Positions 34,230 through 44,462 of a stretch of 64,000 bases of DNA are shown here, piece by piece (position 1 is the first letter of the stretch; the number at the start of each line of letters is the position of its first letter). A program made the translations under genes and the position numbers. A model generated the notes under the pieces. That model did no database searches. It saw nothing but the letters and a program-made list of their open reading frames with translations, and was not told the origin of the DNA. The stretch comes from Paraphaeosphaeria minitans (taxonomy: Eukaryota; Ascomycota; Dothideomycetes; Pleosporales; Didymosphaeriaceae). The stretch is from positions 3,224,001 through 3,288,000 of the forward strand of contig WJXW01000002.1 in assembly GCA_015832175.1 (NCBI GenBank). Reading direction: 5' to 3'.

Positions 34230-34411
34230 ATGAGGGACCAGGTTGGTTTGCCCATGAGGTTGCTGATGAGGGCTGATGAGGGCTGATGAGGGCTGATGAG
34301 GGACATGCCCTCTTCGCACTGGTTTCTGGCAACTTTCTGGGAACTTTCTGGTAACTTTCTGGGGAAGTTGTACCTGGCCCTCATCGGCAAGCCAACCTGG
34401 TCCCTCATCGG
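34227..34411. repeat. Inverted repeat, 33-nt arms
   Basis: The arm at 34227-34259 (starts CCGATGAGGGACCAGGTTGG) is the reverse complement of 34379-34411 with two mismatches. Similarity in inverted orientation extends further: the AACTTTCTGGGAACTTTCTG run at 34331-34350 is complementary to AGAAAGTTCCCAG at 34169-34181. The 119-nt spacer contains four copies of GGCTGATGAG. Confidence 0.85.
34261..34302. repeat. 10-bp tandem repeat
   Basis: Four head-to-tail copies of GGCTGATGAG (the first starts T rather than GG), inside the loop of the inverted repeat. Confidence 0.9.
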
Positions 34412-35334
34412 AAAACAAACTCCCTCATCAACCCAACGTCGCGGCTTGCCATGGCCGTGGGCTACGGAGGAACTCGGCACATGCGCCGCCGTTTGCGGTG
34501 GGTATAGAGCCGAGGAGCCAGCTGATATTTGGAGAAAATCTCTAGCAGAAAAAAGTTATAGCTCACCGCCCGTCGTCGACCCAGCACGGCGTTCGAGGCT
34601 AAATCATCCAAAGGCTGGCCGCTAGCAGGCCCCCCCGTCTAACCCAAGATCCAGAGAGATGCGACACCAACAGCATCACCGCCCTGTGGGAACCTGCCTC
34701 TTTGGATGTCCGAGGCGGTCAGTGGAGGATTTCTCGTTTCCATCCACCCCGACCTTGGACCTTGGACGTGACGACAGGCTCGCCAGTCTGCCAACTCTCT
34801 GCTTCTCGCTCACTTGGGGGGCTGAGGATGAGGATGGATAGGACTAAGACGACGACGAGCACGAGGTGCTTCACAACGCCCCTCAGCGGACGCCAGCAGA
34901 GACGGGCGCATACGTAACGTGCTACCGTGCAGGTACTGCCTGTTAGCGCAGACGGGAGCAGCTTCGGAGACGACAGCTCGTGGTAAAGGCGTCGATAGTC
35001 CAGAGGCACATGGAAACTTTGCTGTCCTGGAGACCGTCTAGCCACACGCCGGTGAGCCAGCCCAATCACCACTGGCCCATTCGACGCCACCACCCTCTAA
35101 AAGTAGTATGCTGTCATATGCCCAGTCAGGACGTCCCTAGAATACATTCACTGCGCACGGCCTGGGTCCCTCTTGCTCTTGAAACCGTCCCGCTCCACTC
35201 CACTCCCTCATCTCTCACGACTTCCCCCTCGGAACCCATCCAGGGACAGACACCAGCTGCAATCATCCTCTTCCCTTGTCCGTTCCATTCCCCACAATCC
35301 CATCGCACGTGTCATCGCAGGTGGGCAGCATCCT

Positions 35335-35485
35335 GCGACTTTGTTGTGTCTTCGCAGGCAGCATCTGCGACTTTGTTGTGTCTTCGCAGGCAGCATCTGC
35401 GACTCTGTTGTGTCTTCGCAGGCAGCATCTGCGACTTTGTTGTGTCTTCGCAGGCAGCATCTGCGAATTCGTTGTGTCAGCGCAG
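35335..35485. repeat. 32-bp tandem repeat upstream of GDS1-like gene
   Basis: About 4.7 copies start at 35335, 35367, 35399, 35431 and 35463, each GCGACTTTGTTGTGTCTTCG then CAGGCAGCATCT. Only the last copy is diverged. It lies 370-520 bp before the GDS1-like ATG, within its likely promoter or leader. Confidence 0.92.
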
Positions 35486-35518
35486 TCCACTCAGGACTCA
35501 GGAGGCGACGGCACGACG

Positions 35519-35608
35519 CACACTCGTACACACTCGTACACACTCGCACACACACTCGTACACACACACTCGTACACACACACTCGTACACACACACTCG
35601 TACACACG
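35519..35608. repeat. ACACTCGTACAC microsatellite
   Basis: Imperfect 10-14-bp units of CACTCGTACACA expand in the same upstream region as the 32-bp repeat. The alternating purine/pyrimidine character is high. Confidence 0.9.
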
Positions 35609-35856
35609 ACGGCTGGGCTGGTCGTGCATGCCGCCATTCCTACTTGTTGCATACATCGACCCTTGGGCTTGAGCAGGCAGCAACGCTTCAGGCAAGGACG
35701 GGAACTGCATTCCTCGTCCAATCACAAGCACGGGTATTCCTAGCACAACAATCCGCATCCCTCGCGCGCGCCACCCGTCGTCTTCGACCAGCAGTCGCCA
35801 GTCAGCACTCCGCCCTCAGCACCCAGCGGTCAGCACTTCCAAACACCTGCATCGCC

Positions 35857-37113
35857 ATGGTCTCAACCTACAACACGAGGCGAAAGAGCCTGTCGCTTCC
35901 ATCACTCGGCATCGCACTTCCTGGACGATCCATACGCTCACCGCCCACCGACAGCCAGCACCTCGCAAAGAGGCAGAAGCGCTCACATTCCGGCTCTTCG
36001 TCCTCGTCCTCGTTGTCGATCTCGCCGCCGCGACTGTCGGCGCTGCGCTTCGACGACAAGAGCAATGCCGGCCGCGTGCCGGATTCGCCGCCACCGTCGC
36101 CCGGCGGCGAGGCGACAAAGGTCGACACCCAGGGCATCGACGACATGATCGTGGTCGGCGTCATCGAGCAGCTCGAGAAGACGGGCAATCGCCCCCACCT
36201 ACTCAAAGAACTCGCCACCGTGCTCTCCCCGACGATTCCCATTGTCGAAAGGTACCTTTGCACCCCATGCGCTAGCTCTCCCTTGTCCATGCTGACGCGC
36301 CACAGCTCCGCGAACCCGGCAGCCATCATCTCATCACGCCTCGCGACCTACCTGAAGCGCAGCTGGTCAGCGCTGTCGCGGTGTCCGCTCGACAAGAAGC
36401 TCGTCGGCACCCATCCGAAGCGCGTGTACTATTTCCTCAGCACCAGCCCGCACCAGCCCATACCAGAGGATGCAGGCACCCTCCCCGCTGCCGCGCGCAT
36501 CATCTCGCCGTCGCTCTCATCGGCTGCGTCCGACGACGACGCCGACTCGCACGCGCGCGACGTGAGGTCCCCCTCGCCGGAGCTCGACCTCTCCGACTAC
36601 GACGATGCGGTCAGCGACCCCTTCACCAACGCGACCCACCAACCGACGACCCACAACATCGCTCACAACCGACGAGCCCAGTCGCCCCCGCTGGAAGTCG
36701 ATGAGCGCGAGTTCACGCGCACCGCGTCGTCGCTGCAAGAGCGGCGCCGCAGCGCGCAGGCGGAGCGCGAGCGCTCCCACAGCGCCGTCGAGGAAAACAC
36801 GACGCGGCCCGACGTCGCCATGAACATGGACATGGACGGGATCCCCGAGCTCGTCGAGACGGAGGAGAGCGCCGCGCGCAAGAACTCGGAAACGGCGGCT
36901 GCGCTGTTCGGGCAGATGCAGCACGCGACTTTCGACCCCGTGCTAGCCATCAGCAGCCCGCTGCTCAAGCCTGCGCTCAACATCGAGATGCCGCCGCCGC
37001 CGGCGTTCCAGACGAGCGACTCGTGGTCCGAGCACGACGACGAGGTGTGGGCGATGAAGAGCCCGGAGAACATTGAGCTCGACGAGCTGGATGATTTGTT
37101 CGGCAACTACTGA
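35857..37113 (+). CDS. GDS1-like winged-helix protein
   Basis: Fungal nuclear protein with the GDS1-type winged-helix domain (yeast Gds1 is linked to nuclear control of mitochondrial function). ATG at 35857 in good context (atcgccATGG). The N-terminus MVSTYNTRRKSLSLPSLGIA is the conserved family opening, followed by a Ser-rich basic stretch. The winged helix covers about 90-175: IDDMIVVGVIEQLEKTGNRP, HLLKELATVL, then SSANPAAIISSRLATYLKR and VYYFLSTSPHQPIPE. A 54-nt GT-AG intron (36252-36305) is inferred because removing it restores the family sequence, giving 400 aa; retention stays in frame (418 aa). The C-terminal half is acidic and disordered, ending in a conserved-looking acidic tail. Tandem repeats crowd its promoter. 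Confidence 0.75.
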   Translation: MVSTYNTRRKSLSLPSLGIALPGRSIRSPPTDSQHLAKRQKRSHSGSSSSSSLSISPPRLSALRFDDKSNAGRVPDSPPPSPGGEATKVDTQGIDDMIVVGVIEQLEKTGNRPHLLKELATVLSPTIPIVERYLCTPCASSPLSMLTRHSSANPAAIISSRLATYLKRSWSALSRCPLDKKLVGTHPKRVYYFLSTSPHQPIPEDAGTLPAAARIISPSLSSAASDDDADSHARDVRSPSPELDLSDYDDAVSDPFTNATHQPTTHNIAHNRRAQSPPLEVDEREFTRTASSLQERRRSAQAERERSHSAVEENTTRPDVAMNMDMDGIPELVETEESAARKNSETAAALFGQMQHATFDPVLAISSPLLKPALNIEMPPPPAFQTSDSWSEHDDEVWAMKSPENIELDELDDLFGNY

Positions 37114-37749
37114 ACTGAAGAGGTTCGACGGACAAGTCGGAGCGCGCGCTCGCTAACAAGGGGACATTTTGCAGGGCACGACGAAATCATTTTGACGAAT
37201 CTCCTTTTTCTATTTTTTTTATGTTTTTCTTTTTTTTTTTTTTGCGGGTGCATGTTTTCTCCGTGGGATTTGCCATCTACCTTCCAACCCTTTGGTATTT
37301 CTATCGCTCTCATACTTTATTAATTGGCGTCGACATCCTAGAGGGAGCAGCGCGAGCGGGAAGCTCAGGATCCCGGGGGGGGGGGAAGGCGAATTCGGCG
37401 TCGGCGAGGACGGCGTCTTCTCCGACTGTTTTGTACGATAACATGTGTGTGGGTGTGGTTGGGATACTTGCTGACACTGGGTGTCTTGTTTACCGTCCTG
37501 GCGCAGATAGGAGTCAAGTAGACTGGGGGAGCTGCGAGACGAGAGCAGAAGAAGCGAATCAGATCGGATCGGATCGTTGGAGGTGAAGGACGGAACAGAT
37601 AAAAGTGTTTGGATGAATGCCGAAGAAAAAACAGTTTATATCTTCTACGCTTGGGTGCTGGACCATGGCCTCGCCGTGGCTGCAAGTCTTCACCTTTTGG
37701 CAGCATGATTTTGCTCGTCTTGTCGCGGATGTAGCAGGAATCCTATGGG

Positions 37750-37796
<47 letters not shown>

Positions 37797-37908
37797 ATTG
37801 CTTGCTTGCTTGATTGCTTGCTTGATTGCTTGCTTGCTTGATTGCTTGCTTGCTTGATTGCTTGCTTGCTTGATTGCTTGCTTGCTTGATTGCTTGCTTG
37901 CTTGCTTA
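37750..37908. repeat. TTGC/TTGA microsatellite, 159 bp
   Basis: About forty tetranucleotide units, mainly TTGC with TTGA inserted in a partly regular higher-order pattern of 8 or 12 bp. It yields artefactual open frames on both strands. Confidence 0.95.
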
Positions 37909-38310
37909 AACGAAGACAAAGACGAAGACGAGGCGGTGAAGCGCTGCACGAAAACCCCCACAGCAAGCCCTCGACTCGCCCCTCGCGACCAATCACCTCA
38001 GCAGCGCAAAGCAAGGCCCGCTTCCCCACCCCTCCTAACCTACCGTAGGTATCGCTTGTGTACATTTCAGGCCCGAGGGGGGAGGGCTTCTGGGGATCAT
38101 CTATCTAGGTATCTATCTATTTACTGCAGGCGTGTGTGTGTGTGGGCGGGAGGGGGGAGGTGAAAACTACCTACCTACCTACCTACCCCGGTGGGTAAGG
38201 GTAAGGTCCATGTAAGTAGGTATCTTACCTACGCGAGCATCTGGCTGGGTTGGTGCGTTGCGTTGCGGTAGGTAGGTAGGCATGGTACATAGCGGTATGG
38301 CGAGCGGGCG

Positions 38311-38344
38311 AGATGGGATGGGATGGGATGGGATGGGATGGGAT
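38311..38344. repeat. GGATG pentanucleotide microsatellite
   Basis: About six perfect GATGG units. Confidence 0.9.
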
Positions 38345-38399
38345 TCCTGTATCAATGCCATCCCACCAGCTTGTCGTCGTCTGCGTGGATGGATTGCTT

Positions 38400-38454
38400 A
38401 CCTACCTACCTACCTACCTACCTACCTACCTACCTACCTACCTACCTACCTACC
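38400..38454. repeat. (CTAC)n microsatellite
   Basis: Thirteen to fourteen perfect CTAC units, the longest of many CTAC/GTAG runs in this window (others near 38171, 38268, 38521, 46187 and 46855). Confidence 0.95.
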
Positions 38455-38569
38455 CGCAGACACACGCGAGGACGACTGATGGATGACCTCGGATTTCGCA
38501 TCCCTCGGTGTGGTGTTGGAGTAGGTAGGTAGGTATTGATTAGGCTAGTGGACTATCTATCGCGCAAGT

Positions 38570-38774
38570 CATCGCTTGGGGTGCTGATGTTGTGGGGAGT
38601 AACCATCGCTTGGGATGCTGATGCAGTGGAAAGCTACTATTGTTATAGGTACTGATGCCGTGGAAAGTTACTTTCGCTTGGGGTACTGATGCAGTGAGAA
38701 GCCACCGCTGCTCCAGGTACAGTAATACCGTGAAAAGTCACCACCGCTCCAGGTACAGTGATACCATGAAAGGG
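38570..38774. repeat. 34-bp degenerate tandem repeat
   Basis: Six units begin near 38570, 38604, 38638, 38672, 38706 and 38741, each shaped CATCGCTTGGGGTACTGATG then CAGTGGAAAGTYAC. The first four are closer to each other than to the last two, which share CGCTCCAGGTACAGT. Confidence 0.85.
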
Positions 38775-39109
38775 ATCCCTGGCCGAGGGAGGGGATTACT
38801 AGTGTCTTCCCTACCTACCCAACACCCCTTCCCCAGTCCAGCGACTTCACCTCGGCCAACAAAGCACAGCTCCACCGTCGTTGCAGGCAGGTAGTCTTAC
38901 GGTCCAGCACGTAGACCACGGCGACCTAATGCAATGCGCCCCGCCCCGCCCCGCTGCACCTCTCCCTACTACAGTACTCCGGCTCTGAGATGCGGTGGTG
39001 GCCAGGATCACCCTTCTGGGGCGCGGTGAGCTGGCACACGCGTTAGACTACCTACGGTACCTAGGTAGCTACCTAGCGGGCCCCATCCGGAGATGTGAGA
39101 TGCGCTGGA

Positions 39110-39148
<39 letters not shown>

Positions 39149-39168
39149 CGTCGTCGTCGTCGTCGTCG
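39110..39168. repeat. GTTGTC/GTC microsatellite
   Basis: Six GTTGTC units pass into eight GTC units. Fifteen hundred bases of flanking DNA show no gene that would use it as coding sequence. Confidence 0.9.
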
Positions 39169-40001
39169 CGCAAGTTGTTTACCGCCACATTGCTGCGACG
39201 ACGCTGGTTTCGACGGTGTACTGCGACGAGTTGCCGTATCCGGACTCCTTGGCCTGTTGGTGGGACTGAGAGTAGTATGAGTGTGAGTGTGAGTGTGAGT
39301 GAGAATAGAGTGAGACTTTCCAGCCACCGCCCAGCCACCCCGTCGAAAGCGAAAGCTCAAGCGAGGATCGTCGCAACGTCGACGCCCAAGGCCCAAGGTC
39401 CCAACCGACGAGTGCATTTCGTGCACAGTTTGTCGCGTCGCGTCGCTTTTCTTCTTTTTTCGCTTCCTTGCGTTGCTTGCGCGCGCGTCCGTTGCTGGAG
39501 AAACCGAATCATCGTCCGTCTGTTCCGAATCGCCCGTATTGCTGTTGACGCAGGGTCTGGACTGGGTGCGACGAGGCTGGGGAAAAAGAGCTGTGAGGGT
39601 TTGGAAAAAGCAAACGGATACTGCGACGAGTCTGAAAGAGCTTGGGAGACGGTGTTTTTCGGGGTACCGCAGGGGAGAGCAACGGCTTTTGGCGACGGTA
39701 CATGCTTGAGGTGTGAGTTGCACGTGGTTGTCTGTGGGAAGCTCAACGACTATCTTGGATCACGACTACCATCACCATCAGCACCACCAGCACCACCAAC
39801 CAAGTAACCAACCAACCAACTTTGTGGAAAAGCTTGAACAGGCTCAAGACTATCCCCACGTGGTTCTCTACGACGAGGAAGTGCACTACATCCACACCAC
39901 ATACCCATCCCGTGACCTCCACGGTGGATTCTCCGGATAGCACCGACTCGGGGTACTTCCCCTCGCCCGAATCAGACAAGCGTCACCGCGCCTCAGTCTC
40001 C

Positions 40002-42001
40002 ATGTCGCAGGCACACTCGCGCGCCCGCAGCCGCAGCAGGGTGCCGAGCAACGCACGCGGCCCGGCCCCCATCGTGGTCCCCGTCCCGCCTAAGCCCCCG
40101 CTCGAAATCGTGCTGCCAGCGTCTCCCCGCCCCCGCAGCAGAGGCACTGCCTTGGTCGATGCGCCCGGGCTGAGCGGCGGGAGAGGCATGTTCAAGCGGC
40201 TCATCGTTGCGTGCGACGGGACCTGGCTGAACAGCGACAACGGCATGGTCAACGGGAAGCTGTCCGTCCCCAGCAACGTCACCCGCATGTCGAGAGCCAT
40301 CAAGGCCGTCAGCCAGGACGGGGTGCCCCAGATCGTCAACTACCACTTCGGCGTGGGCAGTTCCGGTGGCCGGCTCAACCGCATCATCTCCGGTGCCACG
40401 GGCGAGGGCTTGGGCGACAACGTGCGTGAGGCCTACTCCTTCCTCGCGAACAATTACCATCCCGGCGACGAGATCTTCCTGCTGGGCTTCTCGCGGGGGT
40501 CGTTCACGGCGAGGGCGATAGGGGGGTTGATCGGGGAGGTCGGGCTGCTCACGAAGAAGGGGCTGAATGCGCTCCCGGAGGTCTTCGAAGACGTCCAGCA
40601 TCGCAGAGACCCAAAGTACGTGCCCAAGAACCCCGACGTCCCGTTCCCGCACAAGCCGTCGGCCAGCAGCCCGCGGTACGCCGACGAGCTCGAGCGTCGG
40701 GGTCTCACGCGGCTGGACATCAGAATCAAGGTGATTGCGGTGTGGGACACGGTGGGCAGCCTGGGCACACCGCGGTTCGGGTTCCTGCAGAAACTGGGGC
40801 TGCAGAACTCCGAGTCCAAGGAGATGACCTTCTACGACACCAAGCTGAGCAATTCCATCGAGAACGCGTTCCAGGCGCTGGCGCTGGACGAAAGGCGGTC
40901 CGCCTTCAGCCCTGCCGTGTGGGAGAAGCCGCCCGGGAACAAGACGACGCTGCGACAGGTCTGGTTCCCGGGCGTGCACTCCAACGTCGGGGGCGGGTAC
41001 GACGACCAGCAGCTCGCCAACATCACCCTCGCGTGGATGATGTCGCAGCTCGCCCCGTTCCTGGACATGCGCGACGAGTATCTGTTTGAGCTGGACGAGG
41101 AGAACGAGCGGTACTACCGGCGCGAGGGACAGGATGTGCGCCCGTGGTCGTTTGGCGAAATCTACAACTCCGCCACGGGGGTGTACGCTCTGAGTGGCAC
41201 CGCGGTACGGCAACTACCCCTCTTCCTTTTTCTTCTCCCTCCCCTCTCGAAACCCCCCTCGATGCTGATGCGTGGAAATAGCTCCGCACGCCAGGCCACT
41301 ACATGGAAACGGACCCCTTCACCGGGCGCTCCACCGACCGGCCCCTCACCTACACCAACGAGTACATCCACGCCTCGGCCCGCACCCGCGCGCGCCTCGG
41401 CGGACCCGGCCTCGCCGACCGCTCCTTCTACGAGTGTCCCGCGCTCACCCAAAACTACCGCCTCGTCGTCGAGTACCCGCCGGGCCCCAACGCGGACCCG
41501 GACGTCCACTGGAGGCTCAAGTGGAAGGACCCCCTCGCGGTCAAGATCCTGCCCGAGGCGCCGCTGTGGGGAATCGAAAAGGAGCTGTGCCGCCGGGACC
41601 CGGAGACGTACGACTACGCCAAGAGGCCGCCGGCGACGAAGAAGGAGAGGAAGAAGGCGCGGCCGGTGAGCGCGAGCATGGCGGGTCCGGCGGTGGGGCG
41701 GTCGAGTCGGAGGAGTTTCACGGAGCCTGCGGCGGGGGTGGGGGTGGGACGCAGTTCTACCGTCGTAGAGAAGAAGGGGAGGAGCAAAAGTAGGGTGCGG
41801 ACGGCTGAGTACGAACGTGGTGGGACGGTAGGCGGTGCGAGGAGTCGTGCGGGCAGCTTTGACGAGAGGAGTTCTGTCGTCCGGGAGAACATGCCGCATC
41901 GCAGGGAAAAGGACAAGACGTGGTGGGAGGGGGCGAGGAGTGTGGATCCGCGCGAGGCTGGTGGGGGGAGAAGTCCGAGGCGGAGCAGCATGAGGGTTTA
42001 G
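40002..42001 (+). CDS. DUF2235 (Tle1-like) alpha/beta hydrolase
   Basis: Serine hydrolase of the DUF2235 family, the fold of the bacterial Tle1 phospholipase effectors; fungal members are uncharacterised. Exons 40002-41204 and 41282-42001, 77-nt intron, about 640 aa. RLIVACDGTWLNSDNG (about 66-81) opens the domain, DEIFLLGFSRGSFTARAIGG contains the GxSxG nucleophile (Ser about 164), VIAVWDTVGSLG (244-255) supplies Asp, and WFPGVHSNVGGGYDDQQLAN (321-340) supplies His. The C-terminal 110 residues are basic, Ser/Arg-rich and disordered. Codons continue open upstream of the first ATG (DSPDSTDSGYFPSPES looks coding), so a further 5' exon is possible. No signal peptide at the chosen start. Confidence 0.85.
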
Positions 42002-42299
42002 GGTGGATGGGTGGGAGCCGCGGATGAAAAAGACGGGAGGCCAAAAGACGGGCCACGGAAAGACGCAAGGCGTGGACAAAAAGGGGGAAAGTGATGGCTT
42101 CGGCTTCCTTGTAGGATACGGACGTTTCAGAGAGCGAGCGAGCGAGCGGATTGGATTGGATTGGATGGATTGGATTGGATACCCTTTAGTAATGCATAGC
42201 GTGGCACTTTTACCCTCCTTCGTCTCCTTTGGACACATACCTATTTCAGTCTGCGGCAGGAGCAGAGCCCGAACACGAACTCGAACTCGAACTGTGTGA

Positions 42300-42762
42300 C
42301 CAAGATGCCCGAAACGGAGATGAGAACGCTGTGGGCATCTCTTAGCGCGAGTTCTTCAAGGGCATCGCGCTCATTCACTGGGGTGTTAGGAGTGCTTCCT
42401 AGGTCCAGAGTACTTACTAACGCGCCATCAGCATCGATACAAACGCCTGCAAGGTCCTATTCTGGATGGCGGCCTTCCTCATGATGGACCCTTCCCTCAT
42501 CGCAAAAGTGCGCGAGGAGATCCAGTCATCTTTCCGCGAAGACGGTACAGCAGGTCGTCGACTCATCATCCCATGCGGACAGCTACATCTTCACAAATCA
42601 GTATCTGGTGATGATGCTGCAGAATTCGACATGAACTGCTTCCTTGACAACACGAAGGTGTCCTCGAATCCGAGCTACAGGCCATTTGGCGGGGGCGTGA
42701 CGTATTGCCCTGGTCGGCTCCTGGCGAAGGAGGACAGGATTTCCCGCAGATGGATAAGCTGA
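42300..42762 (+). pseudogene. Cytochrome P450 relic
   Basis: Remnant of a P450 gene. Around 42347-42380 the frame reads REFFKGIALIHWG just after an in-frame stop. A plausible old intron (GTGTTAGG...CATCAG, about 42380-42430) leads to SIDTNACKVLFWMAAFLMMD, the end of helix I onward. It then jumps from EEIQSSF directly to RRLIIPCGQLHLHKSVSGDD and ends YRPFGGGVTYCPGRLLAKED, which contains the haem-ligand Cys motif. The N-terminal half and the ExxR helix region are missing, so no functional enzyme is possible. The intact reading of the C-terminal part suggests a deletion-based, fairly recent loss. Confidence 0.8.
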
Positions 42763-44462
42763 AGCCTGGGCCGGTCGAAGGGGGTTGTTTGGTACCTAGT
42801 TCGGGCTACTCAAAAGTGAGCAGTCGGACCACCGTCCAAGCAATGGAGGCGGTTGAATCAACATCGTTGATGGGTACACGAGACAGACTCTACTAGGTAA
42901 GGCACCAGAGCGCTGCGGTCGCGGTACTCGACACGATGCATACCTAGCCTACCAGCGCTATGCCACCTCCAGAACGTTATTTTTGTCCAAGAACGCGTGG
43001 CATTGCAGACGTAACACAGCGAACTAGCGGATGCTCCCACCCGTGAGCGATGAGCGTAAGAGGTGTCTTCGTCGAAACTTTGTCTCCTGAACCCCTCGGC
43101 TGCCCCACTCGTTCTTATGCGAAGACATGGCACAATCTCCATGGCCGATAGCGACCGTGTTGTTGTGGGCGCGCATCTCCTCACCGCCAGGGTCCAAGCA
43201 CGATGGGCGACGGAGATCTTGGAGCATATCCAGGAGGGTGATGGATGGTGTCGAGAGTGGATCGAAGGCTAGGCTCGAAGGCGTTAGTCGGCGGGTGCTT
43301 TCACCCGTCAACAACCTTTCCCAGACGTTAACACAAACGTTAACACAAACGTTAACACCGACGTTAATGCGCACGGTAACCATGTCGTACTCCCTTCTCG
43401 GATGGGCATCAACAAGCCTAGGTACGCGCTTTGTTGTTGTGGTCGTAAACTATCGCCATCTGCAAGTCACGCGTGCCAAACATCACAGGCAGTCTCCCAA
43501 AACGTTTGACGTGTTACCTACCTAAGTCCACGGTTCTCCAGACAAATACCGCAAGTACAGGGGCGCAAATCCTATTATCTGCCGAAGAGACGGCACTCGC
43601 CAATTCGCCGTCTCGCCTGGCTTGCAGATCACGCCGTCCAGAACATGGCCCTGGGACCTAAGCCCATCGTCCCAATCTGCAGTTGACATGTTCCACTCCA
43701 TGCATACTTACTGTTCGCACAACGCTTTACCTTCAATGTCAGCCTCTGTTCTCCTTTGCGCACAAGAGCATAATGCACCAGAAGAGCAGCGTGACAAAAG
43801 ATTCATCACAGAGATGCAGCAAAGGGCAAGCATTACGATTACGACGTCGCCAGGAGGTGCTCATTACTTAGTCGGGCAGCGGGACAGGGATTTTTGCTCG
43901 CAAATCGTTGGCCGCTCAGGGCGCAGGGCGGGTATAATGGCAAAACTTAATCCAGCACAGTCCATTAGTCGCGCACGAGCAATGTCCGGGTGCAAGGTTG
44001 CTCAATGCGCGTCCTTCAGGCTGGAAGCGAGCGACGTGAGGATGCGGGGAGGAAACTCGTTGGACCTGTCCTTCAACTCTCGCTGGGGTCCTCGAACGAC
44101 TGCAAAGCTCTGGAAAACGATCAACGGCGACTTTCCGTTCCATTCATCGACTCTGCGACACGCCTTTGGCACGTCGCCGATCGTGTGGGAAGTCTGAAGG
44201 CACCCATAACACAGGCGCATGATACTGACTCGAGATCTTGCGGATGAGCTCCGGCCTAGCAGCGGATCTTTGCTTGCGTCGGAAACCCTGGGGATATACG
44301 CAATCTTGAGCTAGGATCGGCGGGCTGGGTGCTCTCCATGTGGCCAGGCTAGCCATCTAGACTTGTTCAGCACTCCAGCAACGACACCGAACCTTCTGCT
44401 CACACAGTCTGTTTCTATGAGCGGGGCCACCTACTGTTGCGCAGCGCCGTATTCAGCCCATA
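42763..44462. other. Intergenic, no supported gene
   Basis: 1.7 kb. Open frames such as 43622-44197 have no recognisable domain and overlap opposite-strand frames. Further remnants of the P450 gene were looked for and not seen. Confidence 0.4.
43325..43368. repeat. 12-bp tandem repeat
   Basis: About 3.6 copies of ACGTTAACACAA. Each copy contains the palindrome ACGTTAAC/GTTAAC (HpaI-type) core. Confidence 0.9.

Larger units (their letters stand above)
33146..35856. other. Repeat-rich intergenic region
   Basis: 2.7 kb without a supported gene. It holds several tandem and inverted repeats, listed separately, plus CTAT and TAGG microsatellites (around 33499-33515, 33600-33610, 33970-33982). The last 300 bp is likely the promoter and leader of the GDS1-like gene; an open frame runs through it only because its 32-bp repeats lack stops in that frame. 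Confidence 0.5.
37114..40001. other. Repeat-rich intergenic region
   Basis: 2.9 kb with no supported gene but dense simple repeats (listed separately), a T-rich run at 37206-37243 and many CTAC/TAGG clusters. The last 200 bp may include an unrecognised 5' exon or leader of the DUF2235 gene, since the frame is open upstream of its first ATG. Confidence 0.5.

Noticed and set aside
35173..35856. Upstream extension of the GDS1-like frame
   Set aside because: The extension runs through the 32-bp and CACTCGTACACA arrays; the conserved family N-terminus starts at the ATG at 35857.
37559..38065. 168-codon frame rich in Lys/Gln/Ala/Ser
   Set aside because: Translation of the TTGC/TTGA microsatellite.
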